Counted from the first letter of the stretch, positions 19,011 to 29,911 are shown. The stretch: DNA of 64,000 bases from Sphingomonas beigongshangi (GCF_016820445.1 NZ_JADHDT010000001.1:248001-312000), one strand, 5' to 3'. Notes: generated by a model from the sequence alone, not told the origin. Made by a program: numbers and translations.

Positions 19011-20373
19011 GAAGGTCGTAGCTCTTGAGCAGGTCGTAGAGCGTCGGCCGGCTGACGCCGAGCAGGCGCGAGGCGCCCGAGATATTGCCCTCCGCCTGCG
19101 CCAGCGCTTGGCGGATCGCGCGCCGGTCCGCCGCCTCTCGCACGGTGCGCAGGTTGAGCGGCACCGGCTCCTGCGCCCGATCGGCAAGGTCCAGGTCGGC
19201 GGCGGTCACCTGCTTGCCGTCGGCCATGATCACCGCGCGCTTGACCCGATTCTCCAGCTCGCGGACGTTGCCGGGCCAGCCCCAGCTGCCGATCGCGTCG
19301 ATCGCATCCGGCGCGAGGCCCGCGACGGGCAGTTTCATCGCCGCGGCATGACGCCGCACGAACTGGCGCGCGAGCAGCACGGCGTCACCGGGCCGCTCGA
19401 CCAGCGCCGGGATGCGCACGACGATCTCGGCAAGCCGGTAATAGAGGTCCTCGCGGAAGTCCCCGGACGCGACCATCGCATCGATGTCGCGGTGCGTTGC
19501 GCAGACGATGCGCGTGTCGACGGCGATGGCCTTGCGTCCCCCGATCCGTTCCAGCGTCCGTTCCTGCAGGAAGCGCAGCAGCTTGACCTGCAACGCCAGG
19601 GGCACGTCGCCGATCTCGTCCAGGAACAGCGTGCCGCCCGCCGCCATCTCGATCTTGCCGGGCGTAGTCTTGACCGCACCCGTGAACGCCCCCTTTTCGT
19701 GCCCGAACAGCTCGCTCTCGAGCAGCGTTTCGGGAATGGCGGCGCAATTGATCGCGACGAACGCCCCGCGTGCGCGTGGGGAGGCGTCGTGCAGGCCGCG
19801 CGCGAGCAGTTCCTTGCCCGTTCCGCTCGCGCCGAGCAGCATCACCGATACGTCCGCGGGGGCGACGCGTTCGACGGTTCGCACGACCCGCGCCATCTCG
19901 TCGGACGCATAGATCAGGCCGCCGAAGCTGCTGGCACCCGCATCGGCCCGCTGCGCCAGACGCCGGTTCTCCGCTTCCAGCGCCTGGACGTGGAACGCGC
20001 GCGCGACGATCAGGCCCAATGCGTCGATGTCGATCGGCTTGGCGTAGAAATCCCACGCACCCCGGTCGATCGCCATCAGCGCGCTGTCGCGTGCGCCATG
20101 GCCCGAGGCGACGATGACCTTTGTATCCGGTTTGGCGGCGAGGATCTCGGCGAGCAGGGCGAAGCCCTCGCTCGTCCCGTCGGGGTCCGGCGGCAGGCCG
20201 AGGTCGAGCGTGACGACCGAGGGCTCGTGGCTGCGCAGCGCTTCCATCGCCTCGGCACGCGTCGCGGCGGTAACGATCTGATAGCCGTCATAAGCCCATC
20301 GCAGCTGGCGCTGCAGCGCGAGGTCATCCTCCACGACGAGGAGAACCGGCATGGCATCGGCGTGCCCGCTCAT
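19003..20373 (-). CDS. prsR: Sigma-54-dependent response regulator, PrsR type
   Basis: A 456-residue NtrC-class activator. The receiver domain has Asp57 (TLDLGLPP) and Lys112 (AKPID). The AAA+ domain carries Walker A GASGTGKE (181-188), the sigma-54 contact motif GAFTGA (228-233) and FLDEIGD. The Fis-type helix-turn-helix is at the C-terminus (GASRLLGVSRPTLYDLL). It starts ATG overlapping the prsK stop as ATGA and is surely the partner of that kinase. PrsR proteins activate sigma-54 promoters of PEP-CTERM and exopolysaccharide genes. I found no clean -24/-12 promoter in the flanking intergenic region, so its targets probably lie elsewhere. Confidence 0.93.
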   Translation of the reverse strand: MSGHADAMPVLLVVEDDLALQRQLRWAYDGYQIVTAATRAEAMEALRSHEPSVVTLDLGLPPDPDGTSEGFALLAEILAAKPDTKVIVASGHGARDSALMAIDRGAWDFYAKPIDIDALGLIVARAFHVQALEAENRRLAQRADAGASSFGGLIYASDEMARVVRTVERVAPADVSVMLLGASGTGKELLARGLHDASPRARGAFVAINCAAIPETLLESELFGHEKGAFTGAVKTTPGKIEMAAGGTLFLDEIGDVPLALQVKLLRFLQERTLERIGGRKAIAVDTRIVCATHRDIDAMVASGDFREDLYYRLAEIVVRIPALVERPGDAVLLARQFVRRHAAAMKLPVAGLAPDAIDAIGSWGWPGNVRELENRVKRAVIMADGKQVTAADLDLADRAQEPVPLNLRTVREAADRRAIRQALAQAEGNISGASRLLGVSRPTLYDLLKSYDLHG

Positions 20374-22397
20374 GCCGCCGCCTCCGCCGGCGCGGCGAGC
20401 GGCAAGGTGACGGTGAAGCGGCTGCCCTCGCCCTCGCGGCTGGTCACCGCGATGGTGCCGTCCATCGCCGCTGCGAGCTGGCGCGCCTCATAGGCGCCGA
20501 TGCCGAACCCGCCGGGCTTGGACGAGGCGAAGGGACGGAACAGCCGGTCCCGGACGAACGCCGGGCTCATGCCGCAGCCCCGGTCGGCGACGACGATGGT
20601 GACGCACCCGTCCACCTCCGCGATCTCGATCGTGACGGGAGCGTCGGGCGCGCTCGCCTCCAGGGCATTCTGCACGAGATGGTCGAGCAGTTGTTCGAGC
20701 CGGCCTGGATGCGCGCGCGCGACTCCTGCGCCGCGCGCCTCGACCGGATGCTGGGCACGGCGTCGGCGCGCGATGCGCGCCGCAAGCGCCCCCGCGTCGA
20801 CCGGCTGGAGCGCCTCGGGCTGGCTCAGGTGATGCTGCGACAGGCGGGACAGGAGCGCATTCATGCGGGCGGCGGAATCCTGGAGGGTGGCGATCATGTC
20901 GGCACGAAAAGCGGGGTTGTCGGCATGACGTTCGGCGTTGCGCGCGACCAGACTGACGCCGCTGACCAGATTTTTGATATCGTGCAGGATGAACGCGAAG
21001 CGGCGATTGAATTCGTCGAACCGCGCCGCCTCCGCCAGTGCCACGTGCGCGCGCTCCTCGGCGAGATACCCCGCGGCCTGACGCCCGGCGATGCGCAGCA
21101 GGTCTAGGTCCTCCCAATCGAGCGACCGGTCCACGGGCGGTCGTGCGAGCAGCACCGCGCCGACGAGATCGCGCCCGTGCAGCAGCGGCACCAGCGCCCA
21201 GGCATCCGCCTGCGCCCGCATCCAGTCGGGGACGACCGCGGCTTCTTCGACGGGGGCGAGCCCGCCGCGCACCTCGTCCAGCGCGACGATCCGCTCGCTG
21301 CCGGCGAGATGGGCCGCCAGCGCCGCATCGGCGTCGCCGGGGGCGGACCAGTTCCACGCCGCGTCACGCTCGAGCCCCTCGCCCGCCGCGACCAGCAGCA
21401 GGCCACCGGGCGAATCGGTAAGGTCCGCCAGCGCTCGCACGACGCGCCGGCCGAGCGGTTCGCCGCTGCCCGGGGCGCCGAGCCGCGCCGCGAACCGCTG
21501 CCATTCGACCCGATAATCGTACCGGTGATGGAAGAAATGCTTGGCCAGCTTCACCTTCGCCCACGCACGCAGCCACGGCGCGGTCAGCACGGTGCCGAGC
21601 GCGGCGGTGGCGCCGCAGACGATCGCGGTCTCCGCGATCCGCGCATGCGTGCCCGCCAGTCCTTCCGCCACGCGCAGCAGCGCGAGCGTCAGCGCGACAT
21701 AGAGAAGCACTGCGAAGCCCGACAGCAGGCGAAGCGCCCCGCCATGCGACACGGTCAGCGTCCGGTCCGACGCCATCGCCGCGGGCAGCATCAGCGCGGC
21801 GACCGCGACCAAGCCGAAGCCGCGCATCGCCACCATCGCGTCCGGCCAGCCGTCGAGGCCATAGGCGAGGACGGCAAGCGCCAGGTCCATCGTCCACATG
21901 CCGGCGAGCGCGATACCGGGCAGTAGCGCGGCCGATCTGCCGATCGCCGCGACGCGGGTCGCATATTGATGGCAGAGCATCAGGCCCAGCAGCGCGCCGA
22001 CCATGCGGGCGGCAAGCCAAAGGCCGCCGACGGCCGCCGCGACATCCGCGCCCAGCGGCAGCGTCTGGAGCAGGGCGAGCACCACGGCGCCGGCGTTGAC
22101 CGCGGCAGTGACCAGATACAGGGCCGTCAGCGCGACATTGCCCGCGCGCGCGCGGCGGACCAGATACCATAGCAGGGCGAGCCAGGCGACGTTGCGCAGG
22201 CTTTCCGCCAAGGTCGTCACCGGATCGCGTGCCGCGATCCCCGCCACCGCGAGCGCCCAGAGCGCGGTGAGCCCGAGCGCACTCGTCAGCCCCACGCGCG
22301 CGGGCAGCGCCGCCGGACCGCGCGCGACCGCCACGGCCAGCACGCCGAACGCGAGCGCGGCGATCGCATAGCCCCACAGGATCAGCGCGAGCGTCAC
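20370..22397 (-). CDS. prsK: PrsK-type membrane histidine kinase
   Basis: A 675-residue sensor kinase of the PEP-CTERM-associated PrsK family. About ten hydrophobic helices fill residues 1-275. A GAF-like domain follows (about 310-450), then the phospho-acceptor His472 in FAFILHDIKNLVSGVSL. The HATPase domain has an N-box (VQNALEAS), ADRGCGM and GFGIGAYEARQLA. The GTG start overlaps the glycosyltransferase stop as GTGA, and a longer upstream extension in the same frame is antisense-like and not coding. It should phosphorylate the adjacent PrsR. The stimulus is unknown; the many-helix N-terminus suggests membrane or envelope sensing. Confidence 0.93.
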   Translation of the reverse strand: MTLALILWGYAIAALAFGVLAVAVARGPAALPARVGLTSALGLTALWALAVAGIAARDPVTTLAESLRNVAWLALLWYLVRRARAGNVALTALYLVTAAVNAGAVVLALLQTLPLGADVAAAVGGLWLAARMVGALLGLMLCHQYATRVAAIGRSAALLPGIALAGMWTMDLALAVLAYGLDGWPDAMVAMRGFGLVAVAALMLPAAMASDRTLTVSHGGALRLLSGFAVLLYVALTLALLRVAEGLAGTHARIAETAIVCGATAALGTVLTAPWLRAWAKVKLAKHFFHHRYDYRVEWQRFAARLGAPGSGEPLGRRVVRALADLTDSPGGLLLVAAGEGLERDAAWNWSAPGDADAALAAHLAGSERIVALDEVRGGLAPVEEAAVVPDWMRAQADAWALVPLLHGRDLVGAVLLARPPVDRSLDWEDLDLLRIAGRQAAGYLAEERAHVALAEAARFDEFNRRFAFILHDIKNLVSGVSLVARNAERHADNPAFRADMIATLQDSAARMNALLSRLSQHHLSQPEALQPVDAGALAARIARRRRAQHPVEARGAGVARAHPGRLEQLLDHLVQNALEASAPDAPVTIEIAEVDGCVTIVVADRGCGMSPAFVRDRLFRPFASSKPGGFGIGAYEARQLAAAMDGTIAVTSREGEGSRFTVTLPLAAPAEAAA

Positions 22398-23782
22398 CGC
22401 GCCCCCGTCGGCCAGATTACGACGCGGAGCGTCTGGAGGAGGATCAGCAGGTCGAGGAAGGGCGAATAATTCTTCGCATAATACAGGTCGTATTCGAGCT
22501 TGTGGCGCGCATCGTCGATCGAGGCACCATAGGGATAGTTGATCTGCGCCCAACCGGTGATGCCGGGCTTCACCATATGCCGCTCGGCATAATAGGGTAG
22601 CTGATCCTCCAGCTGCGCCACGAACTGCGGGCGTTCGGGACGCGGGCCAACGAAACTCATCTCGCCCTTCAACACGGTCCAAGTCTGCGGCAGTTCGTCG
22701 ATGCGGACCTTGCGGATGAAGCGGCCGATCCGGGTGATGCGGGGATCGTCCTTCTCCGCCCATACCGCCTTGCCGCCGACCTCCGCATCCTGCCGCATCG
22801 ACCGCAGCTTCAGGATTTCGAACGGCTGGTTGTACAAGCCGACGCGGCGTTGCCGGTAGAAGGCGGGGCCGCGTGATTCGATCTTGATCGCGATCGCAGC
22901 GACCACGATCAGCGGCAGGGTCAGCGTCAGCAGCAACAGGCTGGCCGCGATGTCGAACGCCCGCTTGACGATGCCCGATACGATCCGCCCGGATGCGAAG
23001 CCGTCGGAGAAGATCAGCCACGACGGATTGACGGAATTAAGGTCTATTCGCCCGGTCTCGCGCTCCAGGAACGTCGATATCTCGCACACGGCGACGCCCG
23101 TGGTGCGTACACGCAGAAGATCCTTGAGCGGAAGCGCGTTGCGCCGCTCCTCCAGCGCGAGCACGACCTCGGTCGCGCGCCGGTCGATGACATGCGCCGC
23201 GAGGTTGGGAATGTCGGCGCGCGCGACCGCATCGTCGACCGCGACGCCGGATTCGCCCATCGCGACATAGCCCGCGACGATGACGTTCGATCCCGGGCGG
23301 CGGGCGAGTTCGCCGATGCGCGCGGCCCGGGGCCCTGCGCCGAGGACGATGATGCGCCGCTTGAAAGTGTCGCCGCCGAGCGTCCGGCCGAGCAGCGCGC
23401 GCACCGTGACGAGCAGCACGATCGCCACCAACATCGCGTAGAACAGGTTCGACCGCCAGAACGTCAGGGCGGGGACCAGGAAGAAGATCAGCGACAGGAA
23501 GAGCACGCCGAGTCCGATCGCGACCGCCAGCCGCGCCGCGGCGAACCGCAACGACAGGAACGAGGCGACGCCATAGGCGCCCACCGATACCAGGGCGACC
23601 TGCAACGCGACGACGAAGCTGAGTACCTGCGGGATGCGCGTGGTGATCGATCCGGCCGCCATGCCGATCTGATGCGCCCGAATGACCCAGCCCGCCTCGG
23701 CAGCGACGAGCAGCAGCAGGGCATCGACGACCCCAAGCAGCAGCACCGCCTGCGGCACATAATGTTTGAAGAGGCGGATCAC
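22394..23782 (-). CDS. Undecaprenyl-phosphate sugar phosphotransferase, EpsB/PEP-CTERM type
   Basis: A 462-residue polyprenyl glycosylphosphotransferase that would load the first sugar phosphate onto undecaprenyl phosphate for exopolysaccharide synthesis. Four or five N-terminal membrane helices (1-130) are followed by a Rossmann-like CoA-binding fold (RRIIVLGAGPRAARIGELA). The C-terminal bacterial sugar transferase domain starts with KRAFDIAASLLLLTLTLP. It includes KLRSM, RIGRFIRKVRIDELPQ, GEMSFVGPRPERP and GITGWAQINYPYG. The start is a GTG. It is the first gene of the four-gene cluster with prsK, prsR and the TPR gene, each overlapping the next. Confidence 0.92.
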   Translation of the reverse strand: MIRLFKHYVPQAVLLLGVVDALLLLVAAEAGWVIRAHQIGMAAGSITTRIPQVLSFVVALQVALVSVGAYGVASFLSLRFAAARLAVAIGLGVLFLSLIFFLVPALTFWRSNLFYAMLVAIVLLVTVRALLGRTLGGDTFKRRIIVLGAGPRAARIGELARRPGSNVIVAGYVAMGESGVAVDDAVARADIPNLAAHVIDRRATEVVLALEERRNALPLKDLLRVRTTGVAVCEISTFLERETGRIDLNSVNPSWLIFSDGFASGRIVSGIVKRAFDIAASLLLLTLTLPLIVVAAIAIKIESRGPAFYRQRRVGLYNQPFEILKLRSMRQDAEVGGKAVWAEKDDPRITRIGRFIRKVRIDELPQTWTVLKGEMSFVGPRPERPQFVAQLEDQLPYYAERHMVKPGITGWAQINYPYGASIDDARHKLEYDLYYAKNYSPFLDLLILLQTLRVVIWPTGAR

Positions 23783-23989
23783 CGATCCGGCTCCCGGCTA
23801 GCCCGCGCGATCCGCTTTGGTGTAAGCTTTTCCGACACGTTCCCCGATTGGCAGGAAAAGGCAAAGATTTGCTGAACATGTACGATCGCGGACGAATGCA
23901 CCCGCCGTGGAACAGGAACGTGCCCAAGATTGTTTCGGCATCGCATCCTTTTGTCTAGAGATGCGCCTCCCAGGGAGACTACGACCGTT

Positions 23990-25048
23990 ATGACCATCGT
24001 TCCCGTGATCCTCTCCGGAGGGTCGGGCACTCGCTTGTGGCCGATGTCGCGCCCGGAGATGCCCAAGCAGCTGCTCGCACTGACGGCCGAGGAGACGATG
24101 CTGCAGCTGACCGCGAAGCGGGCGCATGGGGAAGGTTTCGCCGCACCGATCGTCGTCGCCAATGCGGCGCATGTCCGCGACATCGAAGGGCAACTCGACG
24201 CGGCGGGGATCGCGCCGCAGGCCGTGATTCTGGAGCCGGCCGCTCGCAACACCGCCCCTGCGATCGCGCTCGGCGCGCTCGCGGCGAAGGGCGAGGATGC
24301 GCTGCTGGTGATGCCATCGGATCACGTCATCCACGACGTCGCCGCCTTTCACGCCGCGATCGAAGCGGCGATGCCACTGGTCGCGGAAGGCTGGCTGGTG
24401 ACGTTCGGGATCACGCCAGACGCGCCGGAGACCGGCTATGGCTGGATCCAGGTCGGTGAGGAGATCGGCAAGGGTGTCCACCGCGTCGCGCGCTTCGTGG
24501 AAAAGCCGCCACGCGAGCGGGCCGAGGCGATGCTCGCGGCGGGCGATTTTGCGTGGAACGGCGGCATTTTCCTGTTCCGCGCGGATATCTTCCTTGGCGA
24601 ACTGGGACAGCATGCGCCGGCGATGCTGACCGCGGCGCAGGAGGCGATGACCAAGGCGCGGCGCGAGCGGACCTGCGTGTGGCCCGATGCCGCCGCCTTC
24701 GTCGCCTCGCCGTCCGACTCGATCGACTATGCGGTCATGGAAAAGGCCGGACGCGTCGCGGTCGTGCCGGTTGCGATGGGGTGGAGCGACGTCGGCAGCT
24801 GGGACGCGCTTCACGCGATCAGCGAGCAGGACGACCGGGGCAATGTCCATCGCGGCGAGGTGCTGGCGATCGACACGACGAACTGCCTGCTGCGCTCCGA
24901 CGGTATCCGCATCGCGGCGGTCGGGGTCGAGGATCTCATCGTGGTGGCGAGCGGCAACGACGTGCTGGTGCTGCCGCGCGGTCGCAGCCAGGAGGTCAAG
25001 AAGCTGATCGAGGCGATGAAGGACGGCGGCACGCCCGGGGCCAAATGA
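23990..25048 (+). CDS. manC: Mannose-1-phosphate guanylyltransferase
   Basis: A 352-residue nucleotidyltransferase producing GDP-mannose for polysaccharide synthesis. It shows the signature GGSGTRLWP (residues 10-18), PKQ, LEPAARNTAPAIALGA, DHVI, FVEKP and WNGGIF. It lacks the C-terminal cupin (phosphomannose isomerase) domain of bifunctional ManC/XanB proteins. The start follows a good ribosome site (cagggag). It is divergent from the sugar transferase, about 207 bases apart, and supports the idea of a mannose-containing polymer. Its last 53 bases overlap the end of the convergent membrane-protein gene. Confidence 0.93.
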   Translation: MTIVPVILSGGSGTRLWPMSRPEMPKQLLALTAEETMLQLTAKRAHGEGFAAPIVVANAAHVRDIEGQLDAAGIAPQAVILEPAARNTAPAIALGALAAKGEDALLVMPSDHVIHDVAAFHAAIEAAMPLVAEGWLVTFGITPDAPETGYGWIQVGEEIGKGVHRVARFVEKPPRERAEAMLAAGDFAWNGGIFLFRADIFLGELGQHAPAMLTAAQEAMTKARRERTCVWPDAAAFVASPSDSIDYAVMEKAGRVAVVPVAMGWSDVGSWDALHAISEQDDRGNVHRGEVLAIDTTNCLLRSDGIRIAAVGVEDLIVVASGNDVLVLPRGRSQEVKKLIEAMKDGGTPGAK

Positions 25049-26618
25049 TGCGGGCACCGTCGAGCGTGGTGACCGCCGCACCTGGCGGCGCGGGTTCGGC
25101 GTCGAGCAGCAGGTACAGTCGCCCGCAGCGCAGCCGGCCCGCGCGGAAACCGGCGAGATCGGCTGCGGCGCGCACCTGCGTCACGCGGGGCGTGCGCGCG
25201 GCATAGACGGCGCGCACCGGCTTCGCGGCGGACGTCGCGCGCCAGGCGACTTCCTGGAACAGTTGGAGATCGTGCGTGGGCTCGGCGGGAAGAACCGCGA
25301 CGTCGCGCGCATGCGCCAGCGCCGCCCCCCAGCGGGGATCACGCGTTCGCACGAACGTCGTGTCTCCTCCATGGGTGAGCGTCCGCAGCGCGGTCGCCAT
25401 TCCCGATAGATCGGCGATTTGCAGCGCGATCAGCGCCATCAGCACCAGTCCGGCGCGGTCGCGCCCCAGCCGGTAAGCCGCGGCCACCGCGAGCAGCACG
25501 AGCGCATAGGCGACCGGCCAGAACAGCCGCCCCGAGGCGCGGACCATGTCCAGCGCAGGCGCCAATATCGCCGGCAGGGCGATGCGGGGCAGCCGGTGAC
25601 CGGCAATGTCGGGATAATTGCTGATCGCCAAGAGCGTCAGCGCGGCGAAGGCGGGCACGAGCCAAAGCAACCGGCGGTGCATGATTCGCTCTGCCGCAGG
25701 TCGCGGCCGGACGACGGCGACAACGGCCGCGATCAGGAGAAGCGCCAGCAGTCCCGCACCAAGATACTGGAATCCTTCGAACCCCCTGCCCTCGCGCTGA
25801 AGCGTCGCCGGGAGCAGTGTCGAAAAGGACGGATTGCCCGGGTTGACCAGCGCATCGAGCGGCATCGCGAAGGCGCCGTAATTCCCCGCCAGCGCGTACC
25901 GCCCGCCCGCCCCCAGCCACCAGGCGAGCGCCGCCACGAGGACGAGCGCCGCCGCCGCGCCCGATATCGCGCTCCGGCGCGGCGGGCCATGCGTTCCGGC
26001 GATGCGCGAGGCGGTCGCGCACGCCCAGAGCGCGCCGATCATGACGAGCAGATAGCTGTGCACCAGCGCCGTGACGGCGAGCAGCGGCAGCCACCAGCGG
26101 GCGTGGCCTTGACGCGGCTCGAGGTGCAGCCACAGCGCCGCAAGGATCAGCCAGTGCGCGAACAGATTGGCGTGGATGATCCGGTTGAACAAGGTCGGTA
26201 GCAGGCACAGCAGCGCGGTCCCGGCCCAAAGCGCGAGCCGGTCCGGCGCGTGACGGCGCAGCAGGGCGGCGGCGAACGCGGCTTGCAGTACAAGACACAG
26301 CAGGAACCACGGCCCGACGAATTGCGCATCGCGCGGGAGGAGCGGCGAGAACGGTCGGGTCACAAGGCCGATCAGCGGATTGCTGTCGGTGAAGAGCAGC
26401 GGCACCCCCTCCGGCGCGTTGAGCAGCGAAGTGCGAAGGCTCCACGCGGCCGTCGCGTCATGGAGATAGGCGTGCAGTCCGAGGGCGTTCTCGCCATTGT
26501 CGCTGCCACGGATCAGCCAGCCGATATGGGACGGATCCAGGATCGCGACGTGGAAGAAGAGCGCGAACAGCGCCGCGGGGATCAGCGCGAACGGCAGGAT
26601 GGCTAGGGCACGGTGCAC
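24996..26618 (-). CDS. Large polytopic membrane protein, DUF6311/GT-C-like
   Basis: A 540-residue inner-membrane protein with about ten to twelve helices through residue 420 and a soluble C-terminal domain. The N-terminal loop after helix 1 has acidic residues and HIGWLIRGSDNG, followed by DSNPLIGL. This layout resembles integral-membrane glycosyltransferases and the DUF6311 family. It probably transfers or modifies a polysaccharide, given the adjacent manC and the Prs cluster, but no catalytic residue can be proved. The start is GTG. The 3' end overlaps manC by 53 bases tail to tail, and the final 18 residues (Arg/Ser/Pro-rich) are encoded entirely opposite manC. Confidence 0.75.
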   Translation of the reverse strand: MHRALAILPFALIPAALFALFFHVAILDPSHIGWLIRGSDNGENALGLHAYLHDATAAWSLRTSLLNAPEGVPLLFTDSNPLIGLVTRPFSPLLPRDAQFVGPWFLLCLVLQAAFAAALLRRHAPDRLALWAGTALLCLLPTLFNRIIHANLFAHWLILAALWLHLEPRQGHARWWLPLLAVTALVHSYLLVMIGALWACATASRIAGTHGPPRRSAISGAAAALVLVAALAWWLGAGGRYALAGNYGAFAMPLDALVNPGNPSFSTLLPATLQREGRGFEGFQYLGAGLLALLLIAAVVAVVRPRPAAERIMHRRLLWLVPAFAALTLLAISNYPDIAGHRLPRIALPAILAPALDMVRASGRLFWPVAYALVLLAVAAAYRLGRDRAGLVLMALIALQIADLSGMATALRTLTHGGDTTFVRTRDPRWGAALAHARDVAVLPAEPTHDLQLFQEVAWRATSAAKPVRAVYAARTPRVTQVRAAADLAGFRAGRLRCGRLYLLLDAEPAPPGAAVTTLDGARIIWPRACRRPSSPRSAS

Positions 26619-26643
26619 AGCGTCCTTCTAGGGTCTGTTCCAC

Positions 26644-26693
26644 TTGCGTGGAAGCGGCGCCCCACCGACACAGCCTTGCTGGATCGCACGCTA
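26644..26693. repeat. Intergenic repeat, copy E (two shared cores)
   Basis: tgcgtggaagcggcgcc at 26646-26661 (plus one base each side) matches the core of copies A-C. Just after it, ttgctggatcgcacgcta at 26676-26693 is found again, perfectly and inverted, at 51864-51881. It lies between the DUF6311 and DUF3429 genes. Confidence 0.6.
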
Positions 26694-26726
26694 GCGATCG
26701 GGCGTGGCGGATTGGTCGATGCCGCG

Positions 26727-27188
26727 TCAGCGGGTGAGCACCCAGGCCCAAAGTCCGGCAAGGCCGAGCAGCGCGACCAGCATCTGGCGCGGACGCAGTG
26801 CGGCGAAATAGGCGGGCGCATCGCCATGCTGCGCCGCACGCCGGTCGAGCAGCGCGACGAGCGCATAGCCGAACAGCAGCGGGATTAGCGCGAGTACCGG
26901 CGAGGCTAGGACGAGCGCCACGCCCGCGAGCACGAAATAGCCAAGGCTGCTGGCGATGGAGGCGGCCTTCGACGCGGCGGGAAAACCGAAGCCGAAGCCT
27001 CGACGCACGCCGGCGATGAAGATCAGGATCATCGCCGCCCATAGGATCCCGAGGTGCAGCGCCCATAGCGGCCAGGGTGGCGGCAGGACCCATGCACCGA
27101 TCGCGGCGGCGAGAGTGGGCAGCATCGGGCCATAGCCCAGGATGATGCTGTCGGCGGGCGGTGCGGTGCGGGTGGCGTCCTGGCTCAT
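26727..27188 (-). CDS. DUF3429 domain-containing membrane protein
   Basis: A 153-residue protein with five predicted helices, of the DUF3429 type: an N-terminal GYGPMLPTLAAAIGAW, a central WAAMILIFIAGVRRGFGF motif, LGYFVLAGVALVLA, and a final short helix ending AWVLTR. The ATG of MSQDATRTAP was chosen; longer readings add a non-hydrophobic leader. The function of the family is unknown. The gene is monocistronic and lies between the polysaccharide region and groESL. Confidence 0.82.
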   Translation of the reverse strand: MSQDATRTAPPADSIILGYGPMLPTLAAAIGAWVLPPPWPLWALHLGILWAAMILIFIAGVRRGFGFGFPAASKAASIASSLGYFVLAGVALVLASPVLALIPLLFGYALVALLDRRAAQHGDAPAYFAALRPRQMLVALLGLAGLWAWVLTR

Positions 27189-27246
27189 CGCCCGCGGAAA
27201 CGTGCGGCGCCGGGGCGGGTTGCCTGGCGCGGAAACGCATGCCTGA

Positions 27247-27285
27247 CGAAAAAGGGGAGCGACGGATCGCTCCGTCGCTCCCCTT
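27247..27285 (-). terminator. Terminator of the groESL operon
   Basis: A perfect 15-base-pair stem (27252-27266 with 27271-27285, loop of four) is followed on the minus strand by a run of five T. It lies about 130 bases beyond the groEL stop. Confidence 0.9.
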
Positions 27286-27415
27286 CTCGAATGGCTTGGC
27301 GGACCGCGAAGGCAGAGCCGCCGACCGGACGTCGGACGGATCGGGCATCGCCACCCCCGCCCGCCGCGCCGATGCGGGTCCCCGACCAGCGGCGCTGGCC
27401 GGGGCCGCATGCGGC

Positions 27416-29083
<1,668 letters not shown>

Positions 29084-29135
29084 TCAAAAGTCCCACCCTT
29101 CGCACCCTCGTGCGCAGGGTGGTGCGGAAGGCTGG

Positions 29136-29423
29136 TTAGCCGACGATCCCGAGGATGTCGGATTCCTTCATGATGAGGAGGTCCTCCCCGTTCACCTTGA
29201 CCTCGGTGCCCGACCACTTGCCGAACAGGATGCGGTCACCGGCCTTGACGTCGAGCGGGGCGACTTCGCCCTTCTCGTTCTTGGCGCCGGCACCGGCGGC
29301 GACGACCTCGCCCTCCTGCGGCTTTTCCTTGGCGGTGTCGGGAATGATGATCCCGCCTGCGGTCTTTTCCTCGGCCTCGACGCGGCGGACGAGGACGCGG
29401 TCGTGCAACGGACGGAAGTTCAT
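29136..29423 (-). CDS. groES: Co-chaperonin GroES
   Basis: A 95-residue co-chaperonin, standard length. [29 protein letters not shown] is the conserved N-terminus, the mobile loop is included, and [10 protein letters not shown] closes the protein. The start ATG follows the CIRCE-bearing leader. The open frame extends upstream through the promoter region but is not coding there. Confidence 0.98.
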   Translation of the reverse strand: MNFRPLHDRVLVRRVEAEEKTAGGIIIPDTAKEKPQEGEVVAAGAGAKNEKGEVAPLDVKAGDRILFGKWSGTEVKVNGEDLLIMKESDILGIVG

Positions 29424-29457
29424 TGCGGATACCCTCTTTAGGTTGTGTGACACTTTT

Positions 29458-29484
29458 CTGGCACTCCTATGTCGGGAGTGCCAA
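29458..29484. promoter_or_regulatory. CIRCE operator (HrcA-binding site) of groESL
   Basis: The inverted repeat, read on the minus strand, is TTGGCACTC, nine bases, GAGTGCCAG. It matches the CIRCE consensus TTAGCACTC-N9-GAGTGCTAA. It lies between the promoter and groES, 35 bases before the start codon, so groESL should be HrcA-repressed. Confidence 0.95.
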
Positions 29485-29492
29485 CGGCGGCG

Positions 29493-29521
29493 GATATGTG
29501 CCCGCCCTCGATGAAGGTCAA
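29493..29521 (-). promoter_or_regulatory. Putative groESL promoter
   Basis: On the minus strand TTGACC (complement of 29516-29521) and CATATC (complement of 29493-29498) are separated by exactly 17 bases and sit immediately before the CIRCE element. The preceding C gives CTTGACC, so recognition by the heat-shock sigma factor as well as the housekeeping one is plausible. Confidence 0.6.
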
Positions 29522-29693
29522 GAGAGCCGCCGGCGCGATTTAGCGCCGAGTGATCGATCCGTCCCGCCATCCGGGTCGTCCCGCCGCATGCCGCAACGCA
29601 GCAAGAAAACGTAACGTCGCAACCATGGAGCGTTGATCCCCGCGGCCTATTTCCCGTGCTCGACCCGCGACCAATCTGAAGAAGGACAGATCG

Positions 29694-29879
29694 ATGCACG
29701 GAAAAGACGAAAAGAAGCGTTACCAGCCAAACTGGACGTCGGCGCTGGTGCTCGCGTTCGGCCTGCTCGCGCTTGCCTTTCTCGTCGCGATCGACCGCCC
29801 GGGCTGGTGGCATATCAAGCCCGCGACGGGTACCGCGGCGGCCATGTCCTATGCCGCGGAGAAACCGTCGCGCGGGTGA
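29694..29879 (+). CDS. Small single-pass membrane protein, unknown
   Basis: A 61-residue protein with a polar, Lys-rich N-terminus ([14 protein letters not shown]), one hydrophobic helix at about residues 17-33 ending before DRPGWW, and a short tail ending SRG. A good ribosome binding site (gaaggacag) precedes the ATG. No family is recognised. It is followed by a GC-rich hairpin and then sppA, so it may be transcribed alone. Confidence 0.6.
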   Translation: MHGKDEKKRYQPNWTSALVLAFGLLALAFLVAIDRPGWWHIKPATGTAAAMSYAAEKPSRG

Positions 29880-29889
29880 CCCTGTCACG

Positions 29890-29911
29890 CCCCTCCCGCT
29901 CGCGGGAGGGG
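29890..29911 (+). terminator. GC-rich hairpin without T tract after the small membrane protein gene
   Basis: cccctcccgc and gcgggagggg form a ten-base inverted repeat with two central bases (practical stem of about eight to nine). No T run follows, so its terminator role is uncertain. Similar cccctcccgc hairpins recur in intergenic regions, for example near 55457. Confidence 0.4.

Noticed and set aside
23850..23880. A possible sigma-54 promoter (ttggcaggaaaaggcaaag then tttgctg) between the sugar-transferase and manC genes
   Set aside because: The GG and GC pairs do not have the strict ten-base spacing in any alignment tried; it is one base off at best.
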